Below are positions 5,784-8,876 of a stretch of 8,876 bases of DNA, piece after piece. Position 1 is the first letter of the stretch. The number at the start of each line of letters is the position of its first letter. Under the pieces are notes generated by a model, which was not told the DNA's origin, did no database searches, and saw only the letters and a list, made by a program, of their open reading frames with translations. Made by a program: the position numbers and the translations under genes. The stretch is from DTU018 sp964618175 (GTDB lineage Bacteria; Bacillota; Syntrophomonadia; Syntrophomonadales; Syntrophomonadaceae): NCBI GenBank assembly GCA_964618175.1, contig CAZTZX010000080.1, positions 1-8,876 of the forward strand, in the 5' to 3' direction.

Positions 5784-6499
5784 TACAATTCTCCTACCCC
5801 TAAGCGATTTTGCGCCTCCGATAAACGTATATAGGCAGGTTTCAGCAGTAACCTGTCGGAATAATCATTTTCTAAGGCCTTCAACCTGGCCAGACTTCCC
5901 AGGGACGCGGCCCGAGGCAATTGCTGCTGGGGGGGCAAACTTTTCAGCTTATCTCCCCAGTGATCGGTAAACTGTTGTCTATAGGTCATAAAGCCATCGC
6001 CCAGCAAAACTAAGCCGGATCGGCCCGTTTCGTTAAGCCAGTGGTCAGCCTCCCGACAAAAGTCCTGCGGTGAACAGGCTATTTCTTCTCCTAAGCGCCG
6101 TGGATAAGCCTGACTTGCATCGAAACAGGCTGCATAGACCTCTCCTTTGCGAGCATCCAGAATCGTACCCACCAGCAGCGAACTGTAGCTAAGGTTGTGA
6201 GCCAAAACTTCCAGAGTGGATATCCCGATCAAGGGCTTATCGGCAGCCAGGGCCAGCCCTTTGGCTGCTGCCAAACCAATACGCAAACCTGTAAAAGACC
6301 CGGGGCCAATAGTGACTGCGATGGCATCCAACTGCCCCACTGCCAGGCCAGCATCCTTTAAAGCCCTATCCACCATGGGCATCAAGGTTTCTGAATGGGT
6401 CAATCCTATGTTGGCAAATGTCTCTACTAGCAAGGTTTCATCGCGCAGCAAAGCTACCCCGGCTACCGGAGTAGCACTGTCAATGGCTAGTATGTACAT
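5783..6499 (-). CDS. tsaB: tRNA threonylcarbamoyladenosine biosynthesis protein TsaB
   Basis: Non-catalytic partner of TsaD; it dimerises with TsaD and is required for t6A formation in bacteria. The 238-residue length is normal. Family signatures are the start MYILAIDSAT, LTHSETLMP (33-41), TIGPGSFTGLRIG (63-75), GISTLEVLAHN (92-102) and LDARKGEVY (114-122). The C-terminal domain is the variable part of the family and ends with the usual KPAYIR stretch. The gene overlaps the end of tsaE by 20 bases, and its ATG lies 10 bases after GGAG inside the tsaE coding sequence. Its stop overlaps the rimI start. Both overlaps point to tight translational coupling and coordinated production of the TsaB, TsaD and TsaE subunits. 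Confidence 0.97.
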   Translation of the reverse strand: MYILAIDSATPVAGVALLRDETLLVETFANIGLTHSETLMPMVDRALKDAGLAVGQLDAIAVTIGPGSFTGLRIGLAAAKGLALAADKPLIGISTLEVLAHNLSYSSLLVGTILDARKGEVYAACFDASQAYPRRLGEEIACSPQDFCREADHWLNETGRSGLVLLGDGFMTYRQQFTDHWGDKLKSLPPQQQLPRAASLGSLARLKALENDYSDRLLLKPAYIRLSEAQNRLGVGEL

Positions 6500-6956
6500 G
6501 ATCAGTCAGCTCCTCTAAAAGCTCCCTATAATGAGATCCAGATGCCTTAATGGTAACTATTCTCTCCTGTTCATAATCACCATCAACTAGATCGATATTT
6601 ATTACCAGAGCATCTTGGGGAAGATCCCGGAGGCCAATTTCCGGCCATTCAATGATAGTAATACCGTCTTTGCCCAGATAGTCTTCCAGGCCCAAGTCAT
6701 CCAGATCTCCTCCGGCCAACCGGTAGAAGTCAAAATGATAGACCGGTGGCTGGGATGAATACACATTCATTAAATTAAAGGTGGGACTGGTTACCCTGCC
6801 TTCAAAACCCAAACCTCTTAATAGGCCGCGAACCAGGGTGGTCTTGCCGGCCCCCAACTCACCTTGCAGATATATGATCTCATCGCCTTTTAAAAAGGCG
6901 GCCAGGGACATCCCCAATCTTATCATATCCGCTTCACTGGGTATATGTCGCTGCAT
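6480..6956 (-). CDS. tsaE: tRNA threonylcarbamoyladenosine biosynthesis ATPase TsaE
   Basis: P-loop ATPase that binds the TsaB-TsaD complex and resets it between t6A cycles. I place the start at ATG 6956 (MQRHIPSEADMIRLG), giving 158 residues, the usual size. AGGAGTG lies 9 bases upstream and the gene begins 13 bases after the UDG stop. The same frame is open upstream to 7136, but that part overlaps the UDG gene and resembles no TsaE sequence. Motifs are Walker A GELGAGKTTL (32-41), SPTFNL (57-62), the switch-like HFDFYRL (74-80), LGLEDYL (88-94) and IIEWPE (101-106). The last codons overlap the tsaB start by 20 bases. Identification is firm. Confidence 0.96.
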   Translation of the reverse strand: MQRHIPSEADMIRLGMSLAAFLKGDEIIYLQGELGAGKTTLVRGLLRGLGFEGRVTSPTFNLMNVYSSQPPVYHFDFYRLAGGDLDDLGLEDYLGKDGITIIEWPEIGLRDLPQDALVINIDLVDGDYEQERIVTIKASGSHYRELLEELTDHVHTSH

Positions 6957-6969
6957 TGACTTATCACTC

Positions 6970-7665
6970 CTACAAACGCTGATACTCATCGCGAATCTTC
7001 TTAAAATCCTCCCAGGTGGGACGTTTATATCCTTCATTCCGCAGCAAAGCGGCCGGGTGAAAGGTGCCCATGATCTTGCTGCCCTGTCTCTGTAACCATT
7101 GCCCTCTGATTTTAGTAATACGGGCTTTGGGGTCAATTACCACCTGACTGGCCAAAGAGCCAAGACAGACAATAATGGCGGGACGAATAATACGAATCTG
7201 GGCCTCCAAATAATTGCGGCACAGGTTAACTTCATTGGGATTGGGTAACCGGTTTTCCGGAGGACGGCACTTGACCACATTGGTTATATAGACCTGTTCC
7301 CGCTCAAAACTAGCCGAGACCAGTATTTTGTCCAGAAGCTGACCAGCTCGGCCTACAAAAGGACGTCCCTGTATATCCTCATCTTTCCCCGGGCCTTCCC
7401 CAATAAACATTATTCGCGAGGTGGGAGAACCATCGGCAAACACTACCTGATTACAAGTGGCCCGCAAATGGCAACGATCACATTTGAGCGCTATTTCAGT
7501 CAGTTGCTGGTGATCGCTAACTTCCGGAAAACTAGATGGCAGATCAACACCGGCTAGAAAAGGTTCGGGCGCTGTGGCAGGGGTTTGGTCAACCGCCTCA
7601 GGTGATGCTGACAATTCCGGCTCTGGTTCTATACCACCAAATAAACCCGGTTGTTCTGTAGACAT
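6970..7665 (-). CDS. Family 4 (Fe-S) uracil-DNA glycosylase
   Basis: Base-excision repair enzyme that removes uracil arising from cytosine deamination. The 231-residue protein has the four-cysteine 4Fe-4S set of family 4: C62, C65, C133 and C149. Their spacing (3, 68, 16) equals the published spacing as I recall it for thermophile UDGa. Motif 1 is GEGPGKDEDIQGRPFVGRAGQLLD, positions 89-112, motif 2 is HPAALLR (203-209), and VVKCRPPENR (130-139) lies between. The first 50 residues are a Pro/Glu/Ala-rich extension without obvious fold. The ATG at 7665 has GGAGGGG just upstream, so the extension is probably translated. It heads the run into tsaE (13-base gap). The family-level call is secure; the link to tRNA modification is genomic, not functional. 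Confidence 0.95.
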   Translation of the reverse strand: MSTEQPGLFGGIEPEPELSASPEAVDQTPATAPEPFLAGVDLPSSFPEVSDHQQLTEIALKCDRCHLRATCNQVVFADGSPTSRIMFIGEGPGKDEDIQGRPFVGRAGQLLDKILVSASFEREQVYITNVVKCRPPENRLPNPNEVNLCRNYLEAQIRIIRPAIIVCLGSLASQVVIDPKARITKIRGQWLQRQGSKIMGTFHPAALLRNEGYKRPTWEDFKKIRDEYQRL

Positions 7666-7736
7666 TTTCTCCCCTCCTGCCCCTTTTATAACCCCTGACC
7701 CTCCGCCAGGAACAATTCGACTATTTTATGATTAAT

Positions 7737-7742
7737 ATTATA
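7737..7742 (-). promoter_or_regulatory. Possible -10 box upstream of the UDG-tsa operon
   Basis: A perfect TATAAT on the minus strand within an AT-rich stretch, about 70 bases before the UDG start and after the upstream terminator. No convincing -35 box lies 16-18 bases before it. The operon needs a promoter in 7666-7774, and this is the best candidate there, weakly supported. Confidence 0.25.
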
Positions 7743-7774
7743 TCTCAACCTGGAGGAAATTGGCGATCCATGCC

Positions 7775-7820
7775 TAGAAAAAGAAACCAACCGTCTTTAC
7801 CTCCTTGAAGACGGTTGGTT
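7775..7820 (-). terminator. Strong intrinsic terminator after the GH18 gene
   Basis: On the minus strand AACCAACCGTCTT (7820-7808) pairs perfectly over 13 bp with AAGACGGTTGGTT (7797-7785) across a 10-base loop, followed by TCTTTTTCTA. It lies about 85 bases after the GH18 stop and isolates that gene from the UDG-tsa operon. The stretch 7821-7904 holds no gene I can support. Confidence 0.93.
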
Positions 7821-7904
7821 ATGAAATCTTATCAAGTTTTTACCGGTAAGATGACGACCTGTCGAAATCCGTACTCAAAGTGCACATCATCCCCATGGGT
7901 TGCA

Positions 7905-8876
7905 CTAGTGCTGTTCCTCCAGGACTTTATACAAATCATTAAAACCGGTGCCAATGCGCCAGAAGGAAACCCCTCCTAGCTGATGTTCATCTACCACTTC
8001 CCATTTGGCCGTCAAGCTCTTCTGGTTTTCCAGCCACACTTCATGCTGACGTCCTTTTTCATCCCAGTAAGTGTAATAAGGGCTATAGCTGGATTCATCC
8101 CAGTGACTCTGTACCTGGTATTGGCTCTGCAGTTGACTGAGCTTGGGAGATGTCACCGATGTAGCTGATGAATTATTAGGCCAGTCATATCCGTAGGTGG
8201 CCATTCCCATCAGCACCTTTTCCGGTGGCATAGTTCGAGCCATGTATTGAGCGACCTCTTTGACCCACCACAGAGGGGCGATTGGTCCCGGAGCAGAAGT
8301 AGTGTAATGGTAGTCATAGGCCATAACTACAACACTATCAGCGATTGCGCCGATCTTATCATATTGGTAGGGAGTCGCCCATTTTTCTTTACCAGTTCGG
8401 CCAAACACTGCTACCGACAGTTCTTTATCCGTCCCCAGAGCCTGTTTTAATTCTCTTAAGAAGGTAGTAAAGTTATCGGCATCATTGGCTGACATCAGCT
8501 CGAAATCAATATTTACCCCCTCATAACCGCTGTTCCTGACCTCTTGAACTAAGGCATTGATTAGTCGCGAGCGATTGGTGGCATTGGATAAAAGGGCATG
8601 CAGAACATCACTGCCCATCAAGACCACGCTGGCATGGGTGCGTATTCCCTTGGATTTGGCCCAGGCCAAAGTTTTAGCATAGTCGGCTTTATACTCGTAA
8701 TTAAGCTCGCCTTTACTATTAGTCGCAAACCAACGAAAAGCTATGTCCGTTAACAGGTGAGCATTCTGTTCCAATTCCGCCCAGGGAGTATAGTAATAAT
8801 AGGCAAATACCCGGGGCTGAGCTTGGTTAAATTGAATATCCACCATTCGCTGTGATGATTTCCAGGCCACCTGGGC
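7905..8876 (-). CDS. Glycoside hydrolase family 18 protein, YaaH/SleL-like (5' end outside window)
   Basis: C-terminal 323 residues of a GH18 protein; the frame stays open to the right edge, so the true start and any signal peptide, LysM or other wall-binding domain lie beyond it. A GTG at 8870 is in frame but has no visible ribosome binding site in the window. Counted from that GTG, the catalytic loop is YEGVNIDFE (116-124). It replaces the chitinase DGxDxDxE and keeps D122 and the proton donor E124, as in spore-cortex N-acetylglucosaminidases (SleL/YaaH). VVVMAYDYHY (181-190), MGMATYGYDW (221-230) and GVSFWRIG (300-307) are the later barrel strands. Such enzymes cut peptidoglycan or cortex fragments during germination or wall turnover; extracellular or spore localisation is inferred. 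A strong terminator follows. Confidence 0.92.
   Translation of the reverse strand, partial: AQVAWKSSQRMVDIQFNQAQPRVFAYYYYTPWAELEQNAHLLTDIAFRWFATNSKGELNYEYKADYAKTLAWAKSKGIRTHASVVLMGSDVLHALLSNATNRSRLINALVQEVRNSGYEGVNIDFELMSANDADNFTTFLRELKQALGTDKELSVAVFGRTGKEKWATPYQYDKIGAIADSVVVMAYDYHYTTSAPGPIAPLWWVKEVAQYMARTMPPEKVLMGMATYGYDWPNNSSATSVTSPKLSQLQSQYQVQSHWDESSYSPYYTYWDEKGRQHEVWLENQKSLTAKWEVVDEHQLGGVSFWRIGTGFNDLYKVLEEQH

Noticed and set aside
6957..7136. Longer N-terminus for TsaE starting at 7136
   Set aside because: The extra 60 residues overlap the UDG coding region in another frame and do not resemble TsaE; ATG 6956 has its own ribosome binding site and gives the family length.
7838..7900. Short minus-strand frame starting at GTG or ATG just after the GH18 stop (about 21 residues)
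   Set aside because: GGAGGA in the GH18 tail is suitably spaced, but the peptide is very short, has no recognisable features and cannot be told from chance.

Overview
This window looks like chromosomal DNA from an anaerobic, probably spore-forming, low-to-mid G+C Gram-positive bacterium (class Clostridia). The evidence is the strong GGAGG-type ribosome binding sites, a typical sigma-A promoter, a riboswitch ending in an intrinsic terminator, the linked tsaE-tsaB-rimI-tsaD operon, a family 4 uracil-DNA glycosylase, and a YaaH/SleL-like glycoside hydrolase 18. A Syntrophomonas-like or similar lineage is a guess; nothing here fixes the genus. I see no phage, transposase, CRISPR, tRNA or rRNA.

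Layout. (1) 1-1136, minus strand: a molybdenum cofactor unit. A sigma-A promoter drives a leader holding a Moco-type riboswitch and an intrinsic terminator, followed by a 58-residue protein ending in CQLGCF and then moaA, which runs off the left edge. (2) 1178-2648, plus strand: a two-gene membrane operon encoding an NfeD-like protein and an SPFH/QmcA-like protein. (3) 2649-2790: a convergent intergenic region with two abutting perfect palindromes framed by GTAG and CTAC, resembling an inverted REP doublet. (4) 2791-4155, minus strand: 5-formyltetrahydrofolate cyclo-ligase and, upstream of it, an Lgt-family membrane protein with an unusual cysteine-rich signature. (5) 4156-4320: an intergenic region carrying exact and near DnaA boxes. 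(6) 4321-7665, minus strand: a compact run of family 4 UDG, tsaE, tsaB, rimI and tsaD, with short gaps or overlaps. (7) 7775-8876, minus strand: a strong terminator and the 3' part of a GH18 gene that runs off the right edge.

How the parts work together. TsaE, TsaB and TsaD form the threonylcarbamoyl-transfer machinery that makes t6A37 in ANN-decoding tRNAs; the TsaC/Sua5 partner is not in the window. RimI is a GNAT acetyltransferase habitually linked to this operon. The UDG adds DNA repair to the same transcript. NfeD and SPFH proteins form a known membrane-microdomain pair. The moa unit should be switched off when molybdenum or tungsten cofactor is plentiful.

The items most worth a second look are the small cysteine-tailed protein under riboswitch control, the DnaA-box cluster just downstream of tsaD, the REP-like palindrome doublet, and the Lgt variant with several replaced signature residues.
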